NCBI GenBank assembly: GCA_905147135.1
Contig: LR990049.1
Location: 11,797,428-11,861,427, forward strand
DNA from: Blastobasis lacticolella
Lineage: Eukaryota > Arthropoda > Insecta > Lepidoptera > Blastobasidae
DNA: 64,000 nt
Reading direction: 5' to 3'
Shown here: piece after piece, positions 23,520 through 33,287 of the stretch
Numbering within the stretch: the stretch's first letter is position 1
Layout of the letters: each line of letters opens with the position of its first letter
Translations under genes and position numbers: made by a program
The notes under the pieces: generated by a model
What the model saw: only the letters and a program-made list of their open reading frames with translations
Told to the model about the DNA's origin: nothing
Database searches by the model: none

Positions 23520-23639
23520 GTATCTCGCCTGATCCGTGTGCTTGACTCCATCTTCGCCTATGCGAAGATGTCTTCGCTACATTTATCTTCAGACCGCCGT
23601 TCTCAAGTGACTTCTTCCATTTTTTTTACACGTTGGACT

Positions 23640-24591
23640 AGTCGCCCCTTGTCCGAGTCTATCAACGCGATATCGTCAGCATACATGAGAAGCCACGGAG
23701 GCACCTCGTGGTAGTCTCGGATGCTGTCTGCAGTACGTCTAATTTCACGCTGAATAGAAGTGGACTAAGCACTGAGCCCTGATGTACCCCAACGGTAATA
23801 GGGAACGGGTTGGTGTCACCAACAGCAGTCCTCACTATTGAATCGGAATCGCGGTACATGTTTTGGATAATGTCAATATAGGCCTCGGGCACCGACTTGG
23901 ACCGCAGTGCTTACCAGATCATCTCCCGAGGAACACAGTCAAAGGCCTTCTGCATGTCCAGAAACAGGAAATGCAGGGGCGTGTTCTTTGATCTGTATCC
24001 CTCCATGAGAGTTTTCAGGGCAAATACGGGGTCCAGGGTCCCACAACCCGGCCGAAACCCATATTGATAATCCGAGATTGTACACTCTGTGTGAGACATC
24101 ACCTTTATACCGCGGTAGTTGGCGCACTCCCGCACCGAGCCCTTGCCTTTATAGATTGTAGTAATAATACTCAGCCTCCATTGGTCGGGTATCTTCCAGG
24201 TAAGGAGAATGCGGTTATAAAGGTCGGTAAGGATGCTTACACAACGAGAACCCATCGATTTCCATGCCTCGATAGGGAATTCATCGGGCCCGACAGCTTT
24301 CCGATTCTTCATTCAGCGAAGAGCTGTCTCGACTTCCTCAGGCGTTATAGGTGGCACAAGTCCTAGGTTCCGAGGGAGGTCCGGGGGCTGCACCTCATTG
24401 TACTGCTTGTTAAGCAGCTCGTGGGAGTACGAGCGCCATCTCTCCTTTACCGCGCGGTCGTCGCATAACAGGTTACCGCTAGAGTCATTTACACAGCGGC
24501 ACGTGGAAATGTCCTGTGCCGCTTTAACCCTCGATCGTGCCAACTTGTAAATGAGTTTCTGCCCCTCAGACCATTCCAACTTATCGTACAA
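23640..24591 (-). pseudogene. RTE reverse transcriptase, broken by a stop and frameshifts
   Basis: 24591-24313 gives the pre-RT region. An in-frame TGA at 24313-24315 precedes 'MKNRKAVGPDEFPIEAW'. Next come 'PDQWRLSIITTIYKGKGSV', 'ECANYRGIKVMSHT', 'DYQYGFRPGCGTLDPVFAL' and 'LFLDMQKAFDCVPREMIW' (motif A with its Asp). Another frame (23892-23662) carries 'GVHQGSVLSPLLF'. The catalytic box 'MYADDIALIDSDKG' is intact but shifted to another frame at about 23687-23646. Two catalytic aspartates therefore survive in sequence but not in one reading frame, which indicates modest age. Confidence 0.83.
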
Positions 24592-24700
24592 AGGACGTAA
24601 GTGGTCTCGTCTGGCTACCGCTCGTTTGCTGGCACGTTTGTCATCCCTGTATACAGCGTGGTCTTCAGGAGATCTGGACTCCTTCCACTCCTGTAGGTGA

Positions 24701-25295
24701 TCAGATGCTCGGATTTCTTTGGAAAAAGGTGTTCACGATGGCCAGATCAGCAGCCGCACACGTCCGAAGAATTTCTTGCCCTTCAGCGTTACGGCTACCA
24801 AAACCAAAACCGCCATGAACACGGCCAAACTCCTCACAGTTCTCACCCACATGACCGTTCAGATCGCCACCCACAACAATACCCTGTGACAACGGAATGT
24901 TTCGCAGTACTTCCCCGAATTGTTCCCAGAACAGCGCCTTATCCGCATCACTGCAACCGACCTGTGAAGCGTAGGCGCTTATCAAGTTGGTCACGACACC
25001 CTCGACAAGCACTCCCACAACCATAAGGCGGTCGCTTATACGCTTCACATCCAAGACGCTGTCTCGAAACTCCTCAGAAACCACTACCCCCACGCCGTTG
25101 TCCCCACTCGGAAAGCCCGTGTATATGAGCTTGTAGCCGTTCCCGATGTTGCGGGACCTGTTGCCTCTCCACCGAGTCTCCTGCACGAACGCTACTGCCA
25201 CCCTCCGCCTGGCGAGCACATCGGCCAACTCGCGCCCGTCCAGTCAGCGTGCCAAGGTTCCACGATGCGAAGCGGACCTTTCTGTGGGCTAGCAT
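24701..25295 (-). pseudogene. RTE AP-type endonuclease with an N-terminal frameshift
   Basis: The first frame (25295 down) starts at an ATG with 'MLAHRKVRFASWNLGTLTGR', carrying the conserved Asn of 'SWNLGTL'. A frameshift near 25230 moves the reading to the 25228-24701 frame: 'MADVLARRRVAVAFVQETRW' (catalytic Glu of QET), 'NGVGVVVSEEFRDSVLDVKR', 'LISAYASQVGC' and 'GIVVGGDLNGHVGE' (Asp-x-Asn). The terminal SDH region is lost to decay after about 24700. It would nick target DNA during insertion. Confidence 0.85.
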
Positions 25296-26244
25296 CTTTA
25301 ACCGGGCCCGCCCTGGACCCGGTTGCCCTAACCGTCTTGATACAGGAGTAGGGCGATCCCCCTGCGCTTCTTTTTGCGGCGACGCCCTATTTGTGTCCGG
25401 TTTTCTTTAAAATTTGCCTTTAATTTTGTGGGGGTTTGGCTTTTTACGTGCGTCGACTCCCATCCGACCCGCACAACCCGTTAGGGAAAAGCCAATTCGC
25501 CAGAGCCTCGTCCGTCTGCCAGCAGCGGGACCACGTGCAGGTGAGGTTGGCTTGAGCCCCTGAGGTGGTGGTGGGGCCCTAAAACCCCCCAAAAGTCGTA
25601 AGCGAGAGGTACCGGTACCGAGAGGTAGAGGTATCAAATCCCACTGCGGCCATGTACCAATGATTTTATTCTGAGTTATGTACATTAGATGAATACTAAC
25701 CGATGCTCTTACGGTGAGGGAAAACATCGTGATGAAACCTGCACATTCTGGCGGCTGAATGTGTAATCATGATTGAATATGGTCAGGTTTTCGTGGTAGT
25801 AAGGTCACTGAGGTCAGATGGTAGTAGCTCCACAATAATTATCTCATCTACCAAATCCTGGATCATGATCAAGGCGAACCCCCGGCCCTCGTGCGTGAGA
25901 GCACAACCAGGATATTAATGCCAAGATGATTAATTTTCTTAAATAATTATGAGGATACAGACATTAGATACACAATATGATTAGGATAGAGATTAGTAGA
26001 AAACTTATTACCAAGACCACCATGAAACAAAGGGTAACTAAGGAAAGACACACAAGAAGGGAAGTACGTATTACCTAAGTAAATATATGTATTCAGTTAA
26101 CAAAGTTAAGGGGTTAAACTAACTCATACAATGTCATGCGATTGCTACGCTGATACCTATTATTGTTAGGCAAGAAATTAAAATGTGGCTAATTTTATAT
26201 GGTACAAGACCAGTGTAATCAACTCTTCAAATACGATTCATTCT

Positions 26245-26345
26245 TTTTTTCACCTGACAAAAAGTGGTCGCCGCTGCCTATAGACATTAGCAGCACCAGG
26301 AGTGTCGCTAATGCGTTACCCACCTCAAGCATTACTGTGGTAGAA
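26245..26345 (-). repeat. Non-LTR 3' UTR scrap
   Basis: The + strand reads AAAAAGTGGTCGCCGCTGCC, TATAGACATTAGCAGCACC and 'GTCGCTAATGCGTTACCCAC'. This is the reverse complement of the '...CAATGCGTTGCC...GTGGGCGGTGGTGACCACTT' 3' region common to lepidopteran CR1-like elements. No coding part remains. Confidence 0.55.
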
Positions 26346-26377
26346 AAAAAGGCAGATGCCCTCCTGGCCACTGTGAA

Positions 26378-26580
26378 GACCACGGTTCCCCAAATCCCCA
26401 CCTCTGGAGCACTGGAAACCTTACTCCCCGGCAGGAACACAGTACTACAGGCTCTTCAAAGGCCGACACCGCATCCGCTCCTCCACCGACGACGGTGGCC
26501 ACTTTCCATCAGATGGACCGTCCGTCAGTGTGACTCTCTAGGCAATAAAAAAGGTATTGTTTGGCTGCGGTATGTTATCA
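26378..26580. repeat. Interspersed repeat family C, copy 2, with adjoining 3' UTR scrap
   Basis: Shares with 21910-22115 the string GACCACGGTTCCCC, then 'CTGGAAACCTTACTCCCCGG' and GTATTGTTTGGCTGCGG. A 'GACGGTGGCCACTTTCCATC'AGATGG block at 26493-26517 is a non-LTR 3' UTR signature and interrupts the family C sequence. The segment is therefore a mosaic of two repeats. Confidence 0.55.
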
Positions 26581-26659
26581 TGCGTTTATTTGAGGTAAAC
26601 TTCAATTTACCTTGTCAGTTTGTGTGATTGATTACTATGCAATTACTATATAGACGAAC

Positions 26660-26935
26660 ATACCCACGAAAGGTTTTCGAGGGACCGTTTACCGGCTAGT
26701 GCAGCGTAGGACGGTCCTCACAAGATTGACTCTCCATTAGGTCGTAGGGAGCCGGTGGGCCCAAGACTCGGGGGAAGGCCTATAATTTGGTTGCAGAAGA
26801 GGACTTATGTATGTATGTATGTAATCTCTTTATTGCATCAATTTATAACATTACAGGAAATAAAAATACAGTTTATAATGCAAAGGCGAGCTTATCCCAC
26901 AACGGGATTTCTTCCAGCTAACCTTTGATAAGCCG
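26660..26935. repeat. Two abutting retroposon 3' ends
   Basis: The left part (26668-26810, +) contains 'GCGTAGGACGGTCCTCACAA', the 'GTCGTAGGGAGCCGGTGGGC' block and GGGGGAAGGCCTATAATT, a degenerate version of the tail at 3728-3808. The right part (26812-26935, minus) starts with a (GTAT)n run. It reads on the minus strand CTGGAAGAAATCCCGTTGTG, then TGCAATAAAGAGATTAC and CATACATACATAC, a standard lepidopteran non-LTR 3' end with its AATAAA and tail. The two face each other tail to tail. Confidence 0.6.
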
Positions 26936-28357
26936 AGGACTTCCTGTTGCTACATTTTTCTTTAGGTATCAATAACACCTTTGTGACAAACTAGCAGGCA
27001 GTGATCTGATGGAAGCAACTGATGCCCAGATCGGAAGGAAGTGCATGGCGGTTCATCGTTGTCTTTGATAGAGCTATGTTTGACCAAGACGTCTGCGCTG
27101 TCCGTTGATCGAGCACTGAATCTATAAAATGACCAAGCCATACTTTCTGACCAAAATGTAGGGTTTGTAGAGTTATTTTAGGAGCTTGTGAAAGCAATAT
27201 GGGCTTCTATCTTGGTAATCTATTTTAAAAGAAATATTGTGAAGGGATCATTCATACATCTTATGCAATGAAATTGCCACAAGCTACACGATCCATGCAC
27301 CACAGGCGCTATGTGAAGTATGGGCCGAATAGAATATCATACGAATTACATAGGTGATTATAGGTACTTATAAAGGCCGACCATCTAGGACTTTAGTGTA
27401 TTTAGTGTAATGTTTTATGCAATAAAGATATTACAAACTAACAAACTTCCGTAAACTGGAAATTGGGTAGCGTTTTGCAAATAGGTGTCAACGCTGCCAG
27501 TCTTGGAGGTTATAGCAAAACCTCAAGTCCTGGTACCAACTATGGTAACGATGTTGAAATTAATTAGTTATTTACTTTCCATGTTTCCCAGACACGTATG
27601 CAAACAGACATAAAAGTGTTGGAAAACAAACCTCAAGTAGTACAATCCGCCTGAGCATCTCATTCGCTGCTACAAAATGGGGCGCTATTTGAATCGGACA
27701 TTGCAATATTTCAAACCACTGGGTTCACTGCAATGCATGCAATCTTACTGGAAAGCTTCACAATTGCTAAGAAAGAATTATAAAGCAGTGTGGTCCGGGA
27801 AAACATATTTATAATGCTCAAAATAACCGGACAATCCCGAATAGGACTTGCGCCTTGAATTAACAGTAAAAAAATAGTTTTTTTCACTTTTCATGTTGTA
27901 TGTAAAAAAGTGGGCAAAAAATTAAAAATCCGGATAGTTATTCACAAACAGACGTGCTTTTTGAAATTTTAACATAACTTAAATAAAAAATACATCTTTT
28001 AACCCGTATGTGCTCACTGCCCCAATTTTAAAACGGTAGATTTTTTGGTATTTATTACATGTAAAAAGTATTCATTTATTTTTACAAGCCACTATTTCGT
28101 TTAAATACATTGTTAACAACATGCGCCAACAAAATAAATATTATTTTCGCATCATTTCATCTGTAATTTGATAAAATAAAAAGTCCTTGTCTTGTGTTTA
28201 TGATGTCGCGGAAAAAAAACTAAGTTTATAAGTAGTTTATATGTTATTATGTATGTGTAAAGTGGCTTTTCTTATTGGTTGGTTTATGTTGAATTGGTTT
28301 TGTAAAATAAATCAATTTGTTAATGTGACATATAGATATAAAAGGATTTTTTTTATA
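26936..28357. other. Gene-free stretch
   Basis: No gene. 27380-27440 ('TTATGCAATAAAGATATTAC') looks like a retroposon or transcript 3' end but has no coding partner. From about 28000 the sequence may already belong to the large foldback element that follows. Confidence 0.4.
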
Positions 28358-29507
28358 CCGCCCCAATTCCGGAGCGCTGAGCACGCCTCGCCACGCGTAA
28401 AAGTTGTTCCAGAATAGTTCTATTTCCGCTATATTGGAAAATAATTAGATAGAAATAACTAATTTAGAATGTTAAAGTAATTTTTATTCATTTATAAATT
28501 ATGTGGAAATAACAAAATCATTACTAGGAATATAAAATTTGTAGTTTTTATGAGTGAAATTTCTGAAAATAGTACCTAAGGCAACCTACATTACATTTTC
28601 GACACTTTGTCGTAGTATTTTTATGGCACTGAGCGTAACGTATCTGAGTAGCACTGAAAATAATAATGTGGTCAGCTCTATTTAGTCGTCAGGTACCCTT
28701 CTTTTCCTTGAGATTAGTTTCAAAGAACGGCTCATGTAGCGAGCCGATGCATATTTTTCCAGATAGGTTGTAAACACAGTGAAAGATAATAGGTAATCGT
28801 GATGACCCTTCTCTTGCTCAGCTGGTGAAAGGAGTCCGAAAGTTGATCGCCTTCATCAAAATATTGGTTGCTACGATATATCAGTAAGAAGATGTGGTAT
28901 TGACAATTTTTGATGTGGCCATTGAATGGTACTATGAATACCTCTAACGCATTTCAGTTATATAGGCTTTCATCAGCTGGGCTAGAAGGGTCATCAACAT
29001 TTCTTATAATCTATCATGACTGTAGCAATAACCTATCTGGGAAATTATGCGTCGAATCGGTATTTGAGCCGTCCATTGAAGCCAATCTCAAGGATTCTCC
29101 TCCTTTTCTATGAGATTTTTGATTGCGTTCGTCTGGATAGATTCTCTTTATTCTGATTCCATTATTTTATTTATCGTATGGCATTTGAGTTCCTAACCCC
29201 ACTTAAATTTTTAAATTTACATTCCATTATAATTTCCCATTTCCCCATTTTTGCCTTGAAACCCAGTGTCGAAAATGTAATGTAGGTTGCCATACTAACC
29301 GTTCTGAGAAATTTCAATCCTAATAACTAAGTGTTATATTTTTAGCAATGTAATAAAATATTGGTAATTTCTGCATAATGAATAAATAAATAACAATTAT
29401 AAATAATTAAAAGTAATTCAAAATTAGTTATTTAATTCCAAATATTGCGGAAACACAATAAACTTTGTGTGGCGGGGCGTGCTCAGCGCCCCTATATTGG
29501 GGCGGTG
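28358..29507. mobile_element. Foldback DNA element with about 280-bp inverted repeats
   Basis: Left end ACCGCCCCAATTCCGGAGCG, then CTGAGCACGCCTCGCCACGC. Right end, reverse complemented, CACCGCCCCAATATAGGGGC, then GCTGAGCACGCCCCGCCACA. Similarity continues inward as the arms 28358-28630 and 29260-29507, ending in the shared AACCTACATTACATTTTCGAC. The arms are AT-rich and imperfect with indels. The interior has no domain I recognise. The true ends may lie farther out, because 28001 and the reverse complement of 29640 share a TGCTCA-containing string. This is a non-autonomous element of unknown superfamily. Confidence 0.7.
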
Positions 29508-31429
29508 AAAATTTCCAAAACTGTATTATTTTTACAACTATTTTTCAAATAACATGTTTATTTATGATACATAGACTTAAAATAAGACATAAATAATAAT
29601 AATCTTTCGAATAAATAAAGTTGAGCATGTATGGGCTAAACTAGATGAGAAGCGGCAGGTTAAACATCTTCAATGATAATAATAAATAATTGATAATAAA
29701 CAGGGATACGGCAGGGGTGAATGAACTCTTAACCTTACCAGTAGGGACAAAGTATATCAAGCGACTTTACCTATGCGTCAAGGTTACTATGTCATGTGAC
29801 CACAAAAATTGTAGTCAACTAAAAGAAGATTACGGCCACATACATTAGTATGTAGGTACCTAGGTAGAGTTACCGTAAAGATCGGGAAACGAAATCTTTA
29901 CTGTAACTTCAATGGTAACTCGGATTCAGGTAACAGAGAACACTTACCTCCGGGAAATAAAGTTGGCTAATTAAAAGTTGAACTCACGGTTTGAGTTCAT
30001 GTCTCTCCACTAGGACTACACTGGAGTCGGACCGTGCTAATTTACAGGAATGTAAATGTTCGAGAGGCTCTTATCTCGGTGTGATAAAGTCAATTAACAT
30101 GGCAGTTGGTGCAGTCGTGGCGAAACTTGTTTATCAGTCGCATAATGAACAAGCCAGCCCCGCGGCGCCACACGCCCGCCAGCCAACACCGAACCTGAAA
30201 ATACACTTTTAAAACTAAGAGGTCGAAGTCTTGCAAACGATTATTGTAAGAAAGATGATTCTAAAGAATACGCCGCTAAAACTTTGCATAATTATCTATT
30301 GTCACGTCATCGGAGCCTCTATTGTTTATTAGTACCTTCATTGTAAAATGAAGGGTAGGAATGGAATTAAAATAAATTGTTCATTTGAATAAATCCGCTT
30401 TTTTAAATTTGGAATTGGAAAATTCTGTAAGGTATTTTTTTCACGTCTACGAAGATACTCGAAGACCGTAGCTAAACTTAGACTTTCCTTTTTTATAAGA
30501 TAACCTTATCATTTAACGGTAATAACATTCGAACATTATGGGCGTGAAACAACATCTGCTATAAAATGTCATGATTTTAACGCACATAAAGTTATGGCAG
30601 CGATATAGCAGATTCTATTTCGTTTTTAAGTAGAAGCTACTTTAGGGCGCAGCATTTTCTTACACTTTTCCCAGATTTTGTCAATTTCCATATAAATAAG
30701 TATCTGCCGATAATCGATTATTTGTAGTTCGACCAAAAGTTTCGGATTCTCTTAAAGAGTCATTACGTAGGTACCTATATAGTACTAGGTTTAGGTTTAA
30801 GTTAGGGGCTCCCATTTTACGTACTTAGACTCAAATTCGGTCCTTTATACGTGACTGATAGCAAGCTATAGTAGCCACCCAGCTCCTTCCAGAAGTCTGT
30901 TAGTCTCTTAGGACGTTCACAGACTTCTCGAAAGGACCCTGTTCCTATTGAGGCTTTACCTCAGTAGTCTTTTAGCTCCCCTACGTAGTACTTACTAATT
31001 AATGTGAAGAATGGTAGGAATCTTATTTTCTAAATGGCTATGTAATATCCCGGTCACGTAGCTATGAGAACTGCGAGTACTTACAGCCAATTTGGTCAAA
31101 TCAACGTAACTAGGCCACATTACAACAAGACGACCACTTTGTGACCGGAGCTAGTTTATGATGCTTGACACTAAAATTATAACTCAAGGTTAAGATGCTT
31201 CATTTACTGTTACACGAACGGTAGGAAAGGTATTGCCACGTTCTTTCACGTTAAGAGTCGCTTTTATTTGTATATTTCAGAATTTATTTTAGTTATTTCA
31301 CATAACAAGACCTTTTTTAATTTAATTTGTCACTATATAAAATAAAATCACATAATTATAAACTTCTAAACAGAATTAACGAATACATAAAATGCCAAAA
31401 TCGAAAAGATCAAGCGTTCAAGAGTGGGC
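29508..31429. other. Gene-free stretch
   Basis: AT-rich with no gene or repeat recognised. The frame at 29991-30212 has no domain. Confidence 0.4.
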
Positions 31430-31567
31430 AAATAGGTACCCAAAACCAACGAGGATGCATGAAACAGTTGATGATTATAGAAGAATCGAGGTTTGTCAGG
31501 ACCATAGCAAGTGGAACAATGTGGTCTCGTGGAAAGAAAAGCGTGACGTTATGTATATAGGTATGTA
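31430..31567 (+). repeat. Non-LTR retrotransposon 3' end scrap
   Basis: Contains GATGCATGAAACAGTTGATG, then GTCAGGACCATAGCAAGTGG AACAATGTGGTCTCGTGG, and ends GACGTTATGTATATAGGTATG. It has the order of the tail at 54930-55062 (which includes GCAGCAAGTT and ATGTATCTATGTATGAATG) and at 57617-57707. I recognise this as the 'RDRSKW..VVSAYP.GKEA' C-terminus plus ATGTATGT tail of a common lepidopteran LINE, strongly decayed here. Confidence 0.6.
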
Positions 31568-32263
31568 GAAAACTAGCGATTACGACACACTGTCACGTCG
31601 CGGAATCGATGATACAATATACCTACATCACACCATTTATTCTTATTTCAGGGGGAACATTTGAATTTTTATGTTTATGGCACTTAGGAAACAGGCAATT
31701 GAGGCGTGACGTGAAATGTGTGAGGCGACGTACCTACCTAGCGTTATTGTTCTCTCTATAAGAACAACTCACTGTCTTGGCGAGCGGAATCGAGGCAAGC
31801 GATTCAAAAATAAGACCCTTGATCTCCTCTGTACTAAATAATCAACACATTTATATTTGTTGTCTTTTACACGTCAATCTGTAAATAATAAAATACATGA
31901 TTAAATATGTATGTAAATACAATGCATTCAAAACTACAAACACTATAATTTTTTGAAGAATAAATGACATGATCGTAATCATTTGCACAACCATAACCAA
32001 TCATATTAAATACCGCACACGTATACACAACAATGAGTTTACCTTGTACGCGTCGATAACTCGATTTAAAATGCATGCGGTGCCATTACCACAAATCCAT
32101 TGAGGATTCATATGCGATGCAATTCATCGACACTTGTTTGAATATTAATTGACATAATGTAAGGGCAGCATGGACGTGTTTGCCTTTGCCAGTCCCTTTG
32201 TGAGGCGCGCATCGACCACCCGATCAGCAGGAAGGACATTAAGCATTCTAGAAAAGGTGAAAC
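31568..32263. other. Gene-free stretch
   Basis: No gene or repeat recognised. Confidence 0.4.
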
Positions 32264-32766
32264 GTGTCTGCAAAAGCGGCCAAGTGCGAGTCCAACTCGC
32301 ATACAAAGGGTGCCAACAACAAGATTTTGACGCCAGAACAAAATGTAATTCGTCAATTTTTATTAAATTCGAAATTTTGTAGCGCGAGTTCGACTCACAA
32401 TTGACCAGTTTTTAGTATTTGTTGTGATTCTTTAATAATAGTACTTTAATCATAAAACATTCGTGCTTGTACGTGCAATACTGCCGTTATTACGATAGAG
32501 AAATAACGAAAAACCTCTTAGAAACGCTGAAAAATCATATTTCTTAAACGGGGAAATCACTTAATTTTCTGTTTTTAATTACTTGTTTCTTATTGCTGCC
32601 ATAGAAACACATATTCAGTGAAAATTTCAAGGGCCTGGCTATCATGGCTCCAAAGATACAGGCCTGCCTGTGACAGACAGACAGATGGACGGACAGGCAG
32701 GCAGCGGAGGCAGCTTAGTAATATATATTATATTCCTTTTTTATCCTGCGGGTACGGAATCCTAAA
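32264..32766 (+). repeat. Lepidopteran interspersed repeat ('GCGGCCAAGTGCGAGTCC' type)
   Basis: Starts GCGGCCAAGTGCGAGTCCAA CTCGCATACAAAGGGT and ends TTTATCCTGCGGGTACGGAA TCCTAAA. Between them lies CTGGCTATCATGGCTCCAAA GATACAGGCCTG followed by repeated ACAGACAGA/GGACAGGCAG units. This order is a well-known dispersed repeat in moths and butterflies. A GC-poor segment at about 32380-32560 varies from the usual. There is no coding sequence. Confidence 0.75.
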
Positions 32767-33084
32767 CAGAGTATTTTTATTTATCATCCAATGAATTAAA
32801 AAACTTAATTAACTGCTTAAATTATACTTCTGGTTGCATTTAAGGTAGGTGCTTATGGCTCTTAGTATAAAAAGTTGTTATTTTTTTGTTTTTATTAATA
32901 TATGTATTTATTATAATACGATATTTTTACATGCATTACGGCTCTCAGAATAATAAAGTGAAGTATTTAAGAATGTAGGTAAGTATGTTTTCTTATACCA
33001 AACAAATTAATTTTGGTTATATAAACATTGATAGAAATAATATACCTAAATAGGTATTTTTAATTATATAAATCTGGACCGTTA

Positions 33085-33284
33085 AGGCCTTGCCACATAC
33101 AAAGCTCGGCGCGAGCGCGGCGTGAGCGCGGTGCGATATTTGCTAGGCAACCATCGCGCGGCGCGATAGTTGCTAGGCAACCATCGCGCGGCGCGTTATT
33201 TGCTAGGCAACCATCGCGCGGCGCGATGGTTGCCTAGCAAATAACGCACCGCGCTCGCGCCGAGCTTTGTATGTGGCAAGGCCT
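33085..33284. mobile_element. 200-bp palindromic MITE with internal 30-bp tandem units
   Basis: Left end AGGCCTTGCCACATACAAAG, CTCGGCGCGAGCGCGG. The right end is its reverse complement, and both ends are flanked by TTA (33082-33084, 33285-33287). The centre holds three tandem 30-bp units, each with TTGCTAGGCAACCATCGCGC, and a fourth inverted unit. A 3-bp TTA duplication fits PIF/Harbinger-type non-autonomous elements, although TTAA cannot be fully excluded on the left. It is GC-rich in AT-rich DNA. Confidence 0.85.
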
Positions 33285-33287
33285 TTA

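Larger units (their letters stand above)
22935..25595 (-). mobile_element. RTE-clade non-LTR retrotransposon, degenerate, near full length
   Basis: A 2.66-kb minus-strand element flanked by a 15-bp target-site duplication, TCGTAAG[T/C]GAGAGGT, at 22920-22934 and 25596-25610. In order it has a 5' region (25595-25300), AP-type endonuclease (25295-24701), RT (24591-23662), a connection and C-terminal region (23519-22960) and a 3' end of (ATG)n trinucleotides at 22935-22948. The short length, single ORF, long trinucleotide tail and 'NRKAVGPDEFPIEAW' segment indicate the RTE clade. Frameshifts and a stop make it inactive. It is inserted inside a SINE. Confidence 0.85.
22881..25940 (+). mobile_element. 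tRNA-derived SINE (family 1), split by an RTE insertion
   Basis: The SINE head is at 22883-22934 ('GTGTCGGCTGCTGAGTGG', 'TTACTGTATCCGACTCG'), an A-box-like class II tRNA head. After the inserted RTE (22935-25595) the SINE continues at 25596-25935. The second part has 'CAAATCCCACTGCGGCCATG' 'TACCAATGAT', then 'GATGCTCTTACGGTGAGGGA', then 'GCGAACCCCCGGCCCTCGTG', and a tail CCAAGATGATTAA. The same order is uninterrupted on the minus strand at 39060-38704. The element is non-coding and depends on LINE machinery. Confidence 0.75.

Noticed and set aside
33120..33241. CRISPR-like array of 30-bp units
   Set aside because: The units are contiguous without spacers, lie inside a palindromic MITE, and the genome is eukaryotic.
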